NCBI RefSeq assembly: GCF_014648915.1
Contig: NZ_BMSA01000033.1
Coordinates: 36,601 to 100,600 of the forward strand
Direction: 5' to 3'
From: Streptomyces phaeofaciens
GTDB lineage: Bacteria; Actinomycetota; Actinomycetes; Streptomycetales; Streptomycetaceae
DNA length: 64,000 bases
Of this stretch, positions 8,948 to 16,120 are shown one piece after another. The stretch's first letter is position 1; each line of letters begins with the position of its first letter. The position numbers and the translations under genes were made by a program. The notes below the pieces were generated by a model that worked only from the letters and a program-made list of their open reading frames with translations, made no database searches and was not told the origin of the DNA.

Positions 8948-10329
8948 CCAAGGAGTTCGATCTCGGCGCCCTCCTGGCCGAGCGCGGGGCCGAGCGCTAC
9001 GAGCTGCACACCAGGTACCTCAACCACCAGCTGCCGCGCATGCTGCACACCATCGGCTTCGACAAGGTCTACGAGCGGGCCGAGGGCGCGCACTTCTGGG
9101 ACGCGGACGGCGACGACTACCTGGACATGCTCGCCGGGTTCGGGGTGATGGGCCTGGGCCGCCACCACCCCGTGGTCCGCAAGGCGCTGCACGACGTCCT
9201 CGACGCCTCGCTCGCCGACCTCACCCGCTTCGACTGCCAGCCGTTGCCCGGCCTGCTGGCCGAGCGGCTGCTGACGTACAGCCCCCACCTGGACCGGGTG
9301 TTCTTCGGCAACAGCGGCACCGAGGCGGTCGAGACCGCGCTGAAGTTCGCCCGGCGGGCCACCGGCAGGCCGCGGATCCTGTACTGCGACCACGCCTTCC
9401 ACGGCCTCACCACCGGCTCGCTGTCGGTCAACGGCGAGGACGGCTTCCGGGAGGGCTTCGCACCGCTGCTGCCCGACACCGCCGTACCCCTCGGTGATCT
9501 CGACGCGCTGGCCCGGGAGCTGAGGAAGGGCGACGTCGCCGCCCTGATCGTCGAGCCGATCCAGGGCAAGGGCGTGCACGAGACCCCGCCCGGCTATCTG
9601 CGTGCCGCGCAGGAACTCCTGCACCGGCACAAGGCGCTCCTCATCGCCGACGAGGTGCAGACCGGCCTCGGCCGCACCGGTGACTTCTACGCCTACCAGC
9701 ACGAGGACGGCGTCGAGCCGGACCTGGTCTGCGTGGCCAAGGCGCTCTCCGGCGGCTATGTCCCGGTGGGCGCCACGCTCGGCAAGGACTGGATCTTCAA
9801 GAAGGTGTTCTCGTCGATCGACCGGGTGCTGGTCCACTCGGCGAGCTTCGGCTCCAACGCGCAGGCCATGGCGGCCGGGCTGGCCGTCCTGTCGGTGCTG
9901 GAGAACGAGCAGATCGTCGCGAACGCCCGCGTCACGGGCGACCTCCTGAGATCACGGCTGGCGGCCCTGACCGAGAAGTACGAGCTGCTCGCCGATGTGC
10001 GGGGCCGGGGCCTGATGATCGGCATCGAGTTCGGCCGGCCGAGGTCGCTGAAACTGCGCAGCCGCTGGGCCATGCTCCAGACGGCCCGCAAGGGGCTGTT
10101 CGCCCAGATGGTGGTCGTTCCGCTGCTCCAGCGGCACCGGATCCTCACCCAGGTCTCCGGCGACCATCTGGAGGTGATCAAGCTGATCCCGCCGCTGGTC
10201 GTCGACGAACGGGACGTGGACCGGTTCGTGGACGCCTTCACCGAGGTGATGGACGACGCCCACGGCGGGAACGGGCTGATGTGGGACTTCGGCAAGACGC
10301 TGATCAAGCAGGCGGTGGCCAACCGCTAG
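8944..10329 (+). CDS. hpnO: Class III PLP aminotransferase, HpnO-like (aminobacteriohopanetriol synthase)
   Basis: About 461 residues, class-III (ornithine/acetylornithine-type) aminotransferase. In hopanoid loci this family member turns the ribosylhopane-derived aldehyde into aminobacteriohopanetriol. Seen motifs: GNSGTEAVETALKFAR (cofactor phosphate binding), ADEVQTGLGRTG, and the Schiff-base lysine in CVAKALSGGYVPVGA (Lys266). The N-terminus (RYLNHQLPRMLHTIGFDKVY) and C-terminus (MWDFGKTLIKQAVANR) are distinctive compared with catabolic relatives. The ATG overlaps the dxs stop. It is the last enzyme gene of the operon. The substrate assignment comes from context and family, not from sequence alone. 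Confidence 0.85.
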   Translation: MTKEFDLGALLAERGAERYELHTRYLNHQLPRMLHTIGFDKVYERAEGAHFWDADGDDYLDMLAGFGVMGLGRHHPVVRKALHDVLDASLADLTRFDCQPLPGLLAERLLTYSPHLDRVFFGNSGTEAVETALKFARRATGRPRILYCDHAFHGLTTGSLSVNGEDGFREGFAPLLPDTAVPLGDLDALARELRKGDVAALIVEPIQGKGVHETPPGYLRAAQELLHRHKALLIADEVQTGLGRTGDFYAYQHEDGVEPDLVCVAKALSGGYVPVGATLGKDWIFKKVFSSIDRVLVHSASFGSNAQAMAAGLAVLSVLENEQIVANARVTGDLLRSRLAALTEKYELLADVRGRGLMIGIEFGRPRSLKLRSRWAMLQTARKGLFAQMVVVPLLQRHRILTQVSGDHLEVIKLIPPLVVDERDVDRFVDAFTEVMDDAHGGNGLMWDFGKTLIKQAVANR

Positions 10330-10339
10330 GAGGCGGGAT

Positions 10340-10375
10340 TTGCCTCTGAGGCAAGAAATTTGCCCCAGAGGCAAA
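10340..10375. promoter_or_regulatory. Tandem palindromic operators upstream of the XRE-cupin gene
   Basis: Two near-identical palindromes lie side by side between the hopanoid operon and the regulator gene. TTGCCTCTGAGGCAA at 10340-10354 is perfect around a central base. TTTGCCCCAGAGGCAAA at 10359-10375 has one mismatched pair. Their centres are 20 bp apart, about two helical turns. They end 19 bp before the regulator's ATG, so they probably cover its promoter and serve autoregulation. Confidence 0.75.
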
Positions 10376-10394
10376 GGTCGGGCTGAATGGACGT

Positions 10395-11045
10395 ATGAGT
10401 TCGCCCGACTCCGCGCCCCACGGGCCCGCCCGGCCGTCCGACGCCCCGGCGGAACCGGCCGAGGCCCTGCCCGCCGTCGCACCGCAGCTGCGGTCCCTGC
10501 GCCGCCGGGCCGGTCTCACCCTGGAGGCCGCCGCCCGCGCCGCCGGACTGTCGGCGGCCCATCTGTCCCGGCTGGAGACCGGACAGCGCCAGCCCTCGCT
10601 GCCGATGCTGCTCGCGCTCGCCCGTGTCTACGGTACGACGGTCTCGGAGCTGCTCGGCGAGACGGTCGCCGAGCGGGACGCCGTGGTCCGCGCCGCCGAC
10701 ATGGAGCCGACCCGTGCGGGCGGCTGGACGTACTGGCAGGCCGGTGCCTCCGGACGGGGCATGCAGGCCCTGCGTGTGCACGTCCCCCACGGCTCGCAGG
10801 GCGACATCGTGCGGGTGCACCCGGGGGAGGAGTGGCTGCACGTCCTGCGGGGGCGGCTGCGACTGCGCCTCGGGGACGCCGCGCAGCTGCTCGGGCCCGG
10901 GGACAGCGCGCACTTCGACTCGCTGACCCCGCACCGCCTCGCCGCCGAGGACCCCGACGGCGTCGACCTGCTCTTCGTCCACACTTTGTTGCAGAGCCCC
11001 ACGGCCACGCTGTGCCTGGGCCCCATCCCTGGAGAGACGTCATGA
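10395..11045 (+). CDS. XRE-family transcriptional regulator with cupin domain
   Basis: 216 residues. An N-terminal helix-turn-helix (about residues 30-90: LRSLRRRAGLTLEAAARAAG, then LSAAHLSRLETGQRQPSLPML) is followed by a cupin fold at about residues 110-210 (HPGEEWLHVLRGRLRLRLGDAAQLLGPGDSAHFDS). This domain pair is typical of small-molecule-sensing repressors. ATG 10395 has no strong ribosome site but lies close to a tandem palindrome that is probably its operator. Its stop overlaps the start of the small membrane protein gene. It sits directly after the hopanoid genes, as in S. coelicolor; whether it controls hopanoids or only itself and the membrane protein is unknown. The ligand is unknown. 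Confidence 0.88.
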   Translation: MSSPDSAPHGPARPSDAPAEPAEALPAVAPQLRSLRRRAGLTLEAAARAAGLSAAHLSRLETGQRQPSLPMLLALARVYGTTVSELLGETVAERDAVVRAADMEPTRAGGWTYWQAGASGRGMQALRVHVPHGSQGDIVRVHPGEEWLHVLRGRLRLRLGDAAQLLGPGDSAHFDSLTPHRLAAEDPDGVDLLFVHTLLQSPTATLCLGPIPGETS

Positions 11046-11164
11046 GCGACACGGAGGAACGGCTGCCGCGCGGCATCTGGATCCGGCTGATCATCTACAT
11101 CGCGGTGGGGCACGTCCTCGCGGCGTTCATCTGGCTGCTGTTCGAGGTGGGGGCCAAGCAGTAG
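11042..11164 (+). CDS. Small single-pass membrane protein (DUF6126-like)
   Basis: A 40-residue ORF begins MSDTEERLPRGIWIRL and has one hydrophobic segment (about residues 14-35: WIRLIIYIAVGHVLAAFIWL), then ends EVGAKQ. ATG 11042 overlaps the regulator stop (ATGA) and follows GGAGAG, so it is translationally coupled to the XRE-cupin gene. Small proteins of this size and look accompany XRE-cupin regulators in many Streptomyces; I recall them as the DUF6126 group, but this name was not checked. The function is unknown. Candidates are a membrane tether or modulator for the regulator, or a small transporter accessory. Confidence 0.8.
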   Translation: MSDTEERLPRGIWIRLIIYIAVGHVLAAFIWLLFEVGAKQ

Positions 11165-11212
11165 CGCCCTCGGAGCCCTCGGCACCTTGGGCTCCTCGGC
11201 GCCCGCCCGGCG

Positions 11213-12010
11213 TCAGTCGAGGAGCCGCTCGCGCAGCCGCTCCCGGGTCGCGGGGGTGAGTCCGAGACCCTGCTCCAGGTAGGCGTCCACACCGCCCCAG
11301 GTCGCCTCGACGGTCTCGAACGCCGCCGCCAGGTACTCCGCGCGGGCGTCGAAGAGCGGGCTGAGCAGCTCCATGACCTCGGGGGTGTACGCGGAGGCCG
11401 CCGAGCCGCCGCGGCGCACCTTGTAGCGGCGGTGCTTGGCGTTGGACTCCAGGTAGTCGGCGACGATCGCCTCGCGCTCCACGCCGAGGGCGAGCAGGGT
11501 CACCGCGACGGACAGGCCCGCGCGGTCCTTGCCGGCCGCGCAGTGCATCAGGGCCGGGACGCTGTCCTCCGCGAGCGCGTGCAGCACCCGGGAGTGCTCG
11601 GCCGTGCGCTCGGTCATGATCGTGCGGTAGGAGGTGATCATGCGGAGGGCGGCCTTGCCGTCGCCGAGGATCCCGCGCAGCTGGTCGAGATCGCCGTCGC
11701 GGACCATCTTCCAGAACTCCGCACCGTCCGCCGGGTCCGACAGCGGCAGATTCACATTGCGCACGCCCGGCAGCTCGACGTCCGGACCCTCCAGCTTCTG
11801 GTCCGCCGCGTTGCGGAAGTCGAAGATCGTGTGCAGGTCCAGGGAGGCGAGGAACGCCGCGTCCTCCTCGGTCGCGTGCGCGAGGTGGCCGCTGCGGAAC
11901 AGCACGCCGTGCCGCACCCGCCGCCCGTCCACCGTCGGCAGACCGCCCACGTCACGGAAGTTGCGCACACCGGCCAGCTCGGGCTCGGTCGACGGGATCT
12001 GCTGCGTCAA
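11213..12010 (-). CDS. Tyrosine-protein phosphatase (Y_phosphatase3, IphP/PtpB-like)
   Basis: About 265 residues. The catalytic P-loop CX5R is HCAAGKDRAGLS, with the family's early GVRNFRDVGGLPT and RSGHLAHATEED segments. Such enzymes remove phosphate from tyrosine and sometimes from serine/threonine or phosphoinositides. A TTG start at 12010 is preferred because it is 7 nt after GGGAGGG and gives the N-terminus MTQQIPSTEPELAGVRNF; an in-frame ATG at 12079 would add 23 Ala/Arg-rich residues with a poorer ribosome site. It stands alone, convergent with the membrane protein gene and divergent from the alpha-galactosidase gene. Confidence 0.88.
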   Translation of the reverse strand: MTQQIPSTEPELAGVRNFRDVGGLPTVDGRRVRHGVLFRSGHLAHATEEDAAFLASLDLHTIFDFRNAADQKLEGPDVELPGVRNVNLPLSDPADGAEFWKMVRDGDLDQLRGILGDGKAALRMITSYRTIMTERTAEHSRVLHALAEDSVPALMHCAAGKDRAGLSVAVTLLALGVEREAIVADYLESNAKHRRYKVRRGGSAASAYTPEVMELLSPLFDARAEYLAAAFETVEATWGGVDAYLEQGLGLTPATRERLRERLLD

Positions 12011-12232
12011 GGGGGTTCCCTCCCAGTCGGGCTCCGCCGGCGCGGCTCGTGATGACCGACGGGACGCCTCCTCGACCATACGACATGGATTCCTCGGGCA
12101 ACGGGTTGTCCACAGCCGGGCGAATCCGCCGTCTGCGCAGGTGACGAGTTGTCCAGGGGCGTTGCCCGGAGGCCCTCCCGCACTCGATTATGTTGATGCT
12201 TGATCGTACCTGTTCGAATCAGTGGGGGTTTG

Positions 12233-14350
12233 ATGCCCGAGACCGTGAAGCCCGAGGCCCTGAAGCCCGAGATCGTGAAGCCCGAGATCGCCGAGGGCGG
12301 CCGCACCTGGCTCCTTTCGGGGCCCACGAGCAGCTATGCCCTCCACCTCACCGAGGCCGACGAGCTGATCCACCTGCACTGGGGGCCGAGGATCGCGCTC
12401 GCCGACGCCGAGGCCCTCGCCGGCGTCCCGCTCGAAGGCCGCGCCTCGTTCGAGTCCCACCTCGACGGCCGCGAGGAGTACCCGGCCGAGGGTGGCCCCC
12501 GCTTCGTACGCCCCGCCCTGTCCGTGCGCACCGCCGGGCGGCGCGGCACCGAGTGGACCTTCGAGGCGTACGAGAGCGACGGCGACGAGCTGCGGCTGCG
12601 GTTCGGGGACGCGGGGCTGACGGTCGTCCTGCACTACCGGATGCGCGGCGACGTCGTGGAGCGCTGGGTGACCCTGTGCAACGACGGCGACGAGCCCCAG
12701 GAGCTGCTGCGCGCGGACTCCGCCACCTGGACCCTGCCCGAGCGCGACGGCTGGCGGCTGTCCCAGCTGCACGGCCGCTGGGCCGCCGAGTCCCGGCTGG
12801 TCCGGGCCCCCCTCGCCTACGGGGAGAAGGTCATCGGCAGCCGCCGCGGCCACACCGGCCATCAGCACCTGCCCTGGGTCGCCCTCGACACCGACGCGAC
12901 CGAGGAGCGCGGCGAGGTCTACGGCTGCGCCCTCGGCTGGTCCGGCTCCTGGCGGATCGCCGTCGCGCAACTCCCGGACGCGCGGGTGCAGATCACCGGC
13001 GGCGCCGGCTACGACGACTCCGGCCTGCTGCGGCTCGCGGCGGGTGAGTCCTTCACCGCACCCCTCTTCGCCGGCCTGTGGAGCGACGGCGGTTTCGGCG
13101 GCGCCAGCCGCGCCTGGCACGCCTACCAGCGCGCCCACGTCGTCCCGGACGCCGAGCAGGACCGGCCGGTGCTGTTCAACTCCTGGGAGGCCACCTTCTT
13201 CGACATCTCCGAGGAGCAGCAGGCCACCCTGGCCCGGCGGGCCGCGGAGATCGGCGTCGAGCTGTTCGTCGTCGACGACGGCTGGTTCGGGGCCCGCACC
13301 AGCGACCGGGCCGGACTCGGCGACTGGCGGCCCAACCCCGACCGCTTCCCGCACGGTCTGAAGCCGCTCGCCGACCAGGTGCACGCCCTCGGGATGCAGT
13401 TCGGCATCTGGGTCGAGCCCGAGATGGTCAACCCGGACAGCGAGCTGTACCGGGCGCACCCCGACTGGGTGCAGTTCCAAACGGGACGAAAGCGGACGGA
13501 ATTCCGTAATCAGCTCATGCTCAACCTGGCGCGCGAGGATGTCCAGGAGTACCTCTGGGAGCAGCTCGACGGGCTCCTCTCCAGCGCCCCCGTCGACTAC
13601 GTCAAGTGGGACTTCAACCGCTGCTTCACCGACGCGGGCTGGCCGGACGACCCCTACCCGCAGCGCCTGTGGGTCGACCACGTCCGGGCCCTGTACGCCC
13701 TGCTGGACCGGCTGCGGGCGGCGCACCCCGGTGTCGCCTTCGAGTCCTGCTCGGGCGGCGGCGGACGCATCGACCTCGGCGTGCTGAGCCGTACCGACCA
13801 GGTGTGGACCTCCGACAACACCGACCCGCTGGACCGGCTCGACATCCAGCACGGCTTCACTCAGATCCACCCCGCCCGCGTGATGGCCGCCTGGGTCACC
13901 GACAGTCCGAACACGCAGCTCAACGGGCGGGTCAGCTCGCTGCGCTTCCGGTTCGTGAGTGCCATGGCCGGGGTGCTCGGCGTCGGCGGGGACCTCTCCG
14001 AGTGGAGTGCGGAGGAGCTGGCCGAGGCCCGGCGATGGGTGGACCTCTACAAGGAGATCCGGCCGGTCGTGCAGCACGGCGACCTTTACCGGCTGCGGCC
14101 CCCGGCGGGCGGGCTGAGCGCCGTGCAGTACGTCCGCGGCGACGAGACCGTCGTCCTCGCCTGGCTCCAGGCGCAGCGCTTCGGTGAGCCCGTCCCGGCG
14201 CTGCGGCTGCGCGGCCTCGACCCGACGGCGTCATACGAATGTCGCGAAACGGGAGAAATCCATCGGGGTGCGGTGCTGCTGCACCACGGGCTGCGCACCG
14301 GACTGCGGGGCGACCTCGATGCGGCGGTTGTCCGGCTGCGTCGCATCTGA
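12233..14350 (+). CDS. Alpha-galactosidase, glycoside hydrolase family 36
   Basis: About 705 residues, the normal GH36 length, with no signal peptide, so probably cytoplasmic. It hydrolyses terminal alpha-galactosides such as melibiose or raffinose. The (beta/alpha)8 motifs are clear: ELFVVDDGWFGAR, FGIWVEPEMVNPDS, YVKWDFNR with the nucleophile Asp460, and SCSGGGGRIDLGVL with the acid/base Asp514. ATG 12233 follows a GTGGGGGTTT stretch. The first 20 residues carry a short repeat (KPEA, KPEI, KPEI, each in a codon-identical AAGCCCGAG context), a low-complexity N-terminal extension. No transporter or LacI gene is adjacent. Confidence 0.93.
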   Translation: MPETVKPEALKPEIVKPEIAEGGRTWLLSGPTSSYALHLTEADELIHLHWGPRIALADAEALAGVPLEGRASFESHLDGREEYPAEGGPRFVRPALSVRTAGRRGTEWTFEAYESDGDELRLRFGDAGLTVVLHYRMRGDVVERWVTLCNDGDEPQELLRADSATWTLPERDGWRLSQLHGRWAAESRLVRAPLAYGEKVIGSRRGHTGHQHLPWVALDTDATEERGEVYGCALGWSGSWRIAVAQLPDARVQITGGAGYDDSGLLRLAAGESFTAPLFAGLWSDGGFGGASRAWHAYQRAHVVPDAEQDRPVLFNSWEATFFDISEEQQATLARRAAEIGVELFVVDDGWFGARTSDRAGLGDWRPNPDRFPHGLKPLADQVHALGMQFGIWVEPEMVNPDSELYRAHPDWVQFQTGRKRTEFRNQLMLNLAREDVQEYLWEQLDGLLSSAPVDYVKWDFNRCFTDAGWPDDPYPQRLWVDHVRALYALLDRLRAAHPGVAFESCSGGGGRIDLGVLSRTDQVWTSDNTDPLDRLDIQHGFTQIHPARVMAAWVTDSPNTQLNGRVSSLRFRFVSAMAGVLGVGGDLSEWSAEELAEARRWVDLYKEIRPVVQHGDLYRLRPPAGGLSAVQYVRGDETVVLAWLQAQRFGEPVPALRLRGLDPTASYECRETGEIHRGAVLLHHGLRTGLRGDLDAAVVRLRRI

Positions 14351-14623
14351 GTGTTCTGTCCGAATTGGATGCTTCATTACAACTCGCTCTGGAATAAAGG
14401 ATCCTGGAGCGCGGTCGGGTGAGCAGCGTCATATCGGTGACCGTGCGTCGCCCGTCATGTCCACGTAATTCGCATGCTTTTCCGGGGTGTTAGGTGGGAA
14501 AAGGCGCTTTCGGAATACGGAGCGTCACCGGGATATTTCACAGCGGATCAAGAGAAAGGCCCCAGCGGCACAACCTCTGCTTGTCCCTGTGCGTCGTGGT
14601 CGCCTACGTTCCAGACCAATCCG
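14351..14623. other. Non-coding upstream part of the riboswitch intergenic region
   Basis: No gene is supported here. The stretch is locally less GC-rich than its surroundings (around 14360-14400) and should hold the promoter of the leader RNA that precedes the LysM/M23 gene. I see no clear terminator for the alpha-galactosidase gene. Confidence 0.5.
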
Positions 14624-14795
14624 GACGGACGCCCAATCCTGCCGCCGTCCGGGGACCGCACACCCACCCGAACGGCAGGAGCGGGGGACCCACAGGTAGA
14701 AACGCCTGTTCCGGTCCCGGAACAGGCTTGGGGTAAAGCCGTGCCTCGGCACGACCGGACATCTCCAGTCCGCACCCGACAGCTCACCTCGCAGG
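14624..14795 (+). ncRNA. Cyclic di-AMP riboswitch (ydaO-yuaA type), approximate limits
   Basis: The leader upstream of the LysM/M23 gene has the pattern I recognise from ydaO/yuaA riboswitches in front of Streptomyces cell-wall hydrolases. There is a C/G-rich 5' stem, a GGGGGACCCACAGG segment (14683-14696), a strong hairpin (GCCTGTTCCGG/CCGGAACAGGC around 14704-14727), then TTGGGGTAAAGCC (14729-14741), a hairpin GCCGTGCCTCGGCACG, and the conserved 3' segment CACCCGACAGCTCACCTCGC (14773-14792) just before the ribosome site. The family binds c-di-AMP and usually turns off expression when the ligand is abundant. Boundaries are estimated by eye. Confidence 0.82.
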
Positions 14796-14814
14796 CGCCG
14801 GAGAGGAATTCGCC

Positions 14815-15858
14815 ATGCCCGCGAAGGGTAAGCACCGCCGTCCGAAGCCCCAGCGCTTCACCCGCTCCATAGCCGTCGCCGGAACCGGCGGAGCCGCGCT
14901 CGCCCTCCCGCTCATGGGGGCCACCGGCGCCCACGCGGCCACCGCCCAGTCCGTTTCTCAGTCGGCCGCCCAGTCCGTTTCCGGGTCCGCCGTGAACGCG
15001 GTCTCGGCGTCCGTTCCGGAAAAGGCCGCGGAATCGGTTCCGGTGGCGCACAAGTCGGCCACGACGAGCAGCAGGACCTACACCGTGCGGTCCGGCGACT
15101 ACCTCTCGAAGATCGCCGACGAGCAGAGTGTCAGCGGCGGCTGGCAGCGGCTGTACCAGGACAACCGGGCGGCCGTCGGCACCGACCCGTCGCTGATCCA
15201 CCCGGGCCTGAAGCTGTCGATCGGCAAGAAGGCCACGACCGGTTCGTCCTCGTCCGGTGCGACCGGCTCGACCGGCTCCTCCTCGTCCGCCAAGTCGTCG
15301 GGTTCGTCCGCGAAGTCCTCGCAGCCCTCGCAGTCCTCCCGGTCGTCGCAGTCGTCGAAGGCCGCGCAGTCGTCGGAGGCCTCGAAGCCCTCCACCTCCG
15401 CCGAGTCCTCGAGCGCGAACACGACCACCCCGGCCGCCCAGAGCTCCAGCGGCTTCAGCCTGCCCGTGGCCAGTGGCGCCGTCGGCACCCCGTACCACCT
15501 GTCGGGCAGCATGTGGTCCAGCGGCTACCACACCGGTGTCGACTTCGTCGTCCCGACCGGCACCTCCCTCAAGGCCGTGGCCGCGGGCACCGTCGTCTCC
15601 GCGGGCTGGGGCGGCGCGTACGGCAACCAGGTCGTCATCAGGCTCAACGACGGCCACTACGCGCAGTACGCCCACCTGTCCTCGCTCTCCGTCTCGGCGG
15701 GCCAGACCGTGTCCGCGGGCCAGCAGGTCGGCCTCTCCGGCGCGACCGGCAACGTGACCGGCCCGCACCTGCACTTCGAGATCCGCACCACGCCGAACTA
15801 CGGCTCGGACGTGGACCCGGTCGCCTACCTCCGCTCGCACGGCGTCTCGGTCGGCTGA
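14815..15858 (+). CDS. Secreted LysM / M23 peptidoglycan endopeptidase
   Basis: 347 residues. A Sec-type signal lies at about residues 15-42 (basic start, hydrophobic Ala/Gly core, Ala-X-Ala before ATAQSV). A LysM peptidoglycan-binding domain follows at about 85-140 (RTYTVRSGDYLSKIADEQSV), then a Ser-rich linker at about 142-210 that probably spans the wall. The C-terminal M23 (lysostaphin-type) zinc peptidase has HTGVDFVVPTG (HxxxD) and GPHLHFEI (HxH). It should cleave peptide cross-bridges during growth or spore germination. ATG 14815 follows GAGAGGAATTCGCC. Control by the upstream c-di-AMP riboswitch is expected. Confidence 0.93.
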   Translation: MPAKGKHRRPKPQRFTRSIAVAGTGGAALALPLMGATGAHAATAQSVSQSAAQSVSGSAVNAVSASVPEKAAESVPVAHKSATTSSRTYTVRSGDYLSKIADEQSVSGGWQRLYQDNRAAVGTDPSLIHPGLKLSIGKKATTGSSSSGATGSTGSSSSAKSSGSSAKSSQPSQSSRSSQSSKAAQSSEASKPSTSAESSSANTTTPAAQSSSGFSLPVASGAVGTPYHLSGSMWSSGYHTGVDFVVPTGTSLKAVAAGTVVSAGWGGAYGNQVVIRLNDGHYAQYAHLSSLSVSAGQTVSAGQQVGLSGATGNVTGPHLHFEIRTTPNYGSDVDPVAYLRSHGVSVG

Positions 15859-15897
15859 TCCTCCGCTCCACCCCTGCCCGACACCTGCCTGACACGC

Positions 15898-15939
15898 CAC
15901 CGAAGGCCGGACCCCGATCCCCGGGTCCGGCCTTCGGTG
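15898..15939 (+). terminator. Strong factor-independent-type terminator after the M23 gene
   Basis: A perfect 17-bp stem (15898-15914 with 15923-15939; core CCGAAGGCCGGACCC) closes an 8-nt loop, 39 bp after the peptidase stop. It has no T-run, as is usual in Streptomyces. Confidence 0.88.
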
Positions 15940-16083
15940 TGTCCGCGGGGCTCGGCGGGGGGCGTCGGTGGGGGAGTGTGTGCGACGGTGCGCGTTCATG
16001 ATCGTTTCATTGCGGTCGTATGGCATCCCTTCCCGCACCGTCGACAGGCCGGTCAAGGTGAGGACACAGTGATCCCCGTCAGG

Positions 16084-16099
16084 GAGCAAGCGCTTTCTG
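16084..16099. promoter_or_regulatory. LacI-type operator before the rhamnogalacturonan lyase gene
   Basis: The 8-bp palindrome AAGCGCTT (16088-16095), flanked by further partial symmetry (GAGC on the left, TTCT on the right), lies about 25 bp before the lyase start. AAGCGCTT-centred sites are typical targets of LacI-family catabolic repressors, which would tie the operon to pectin-derived inducers. The regulator gene is not in this window. Confidence 0.5.
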
Positions 16100-16120
16100 C
16101 CCCTCGCCTACGGAGGTCCC

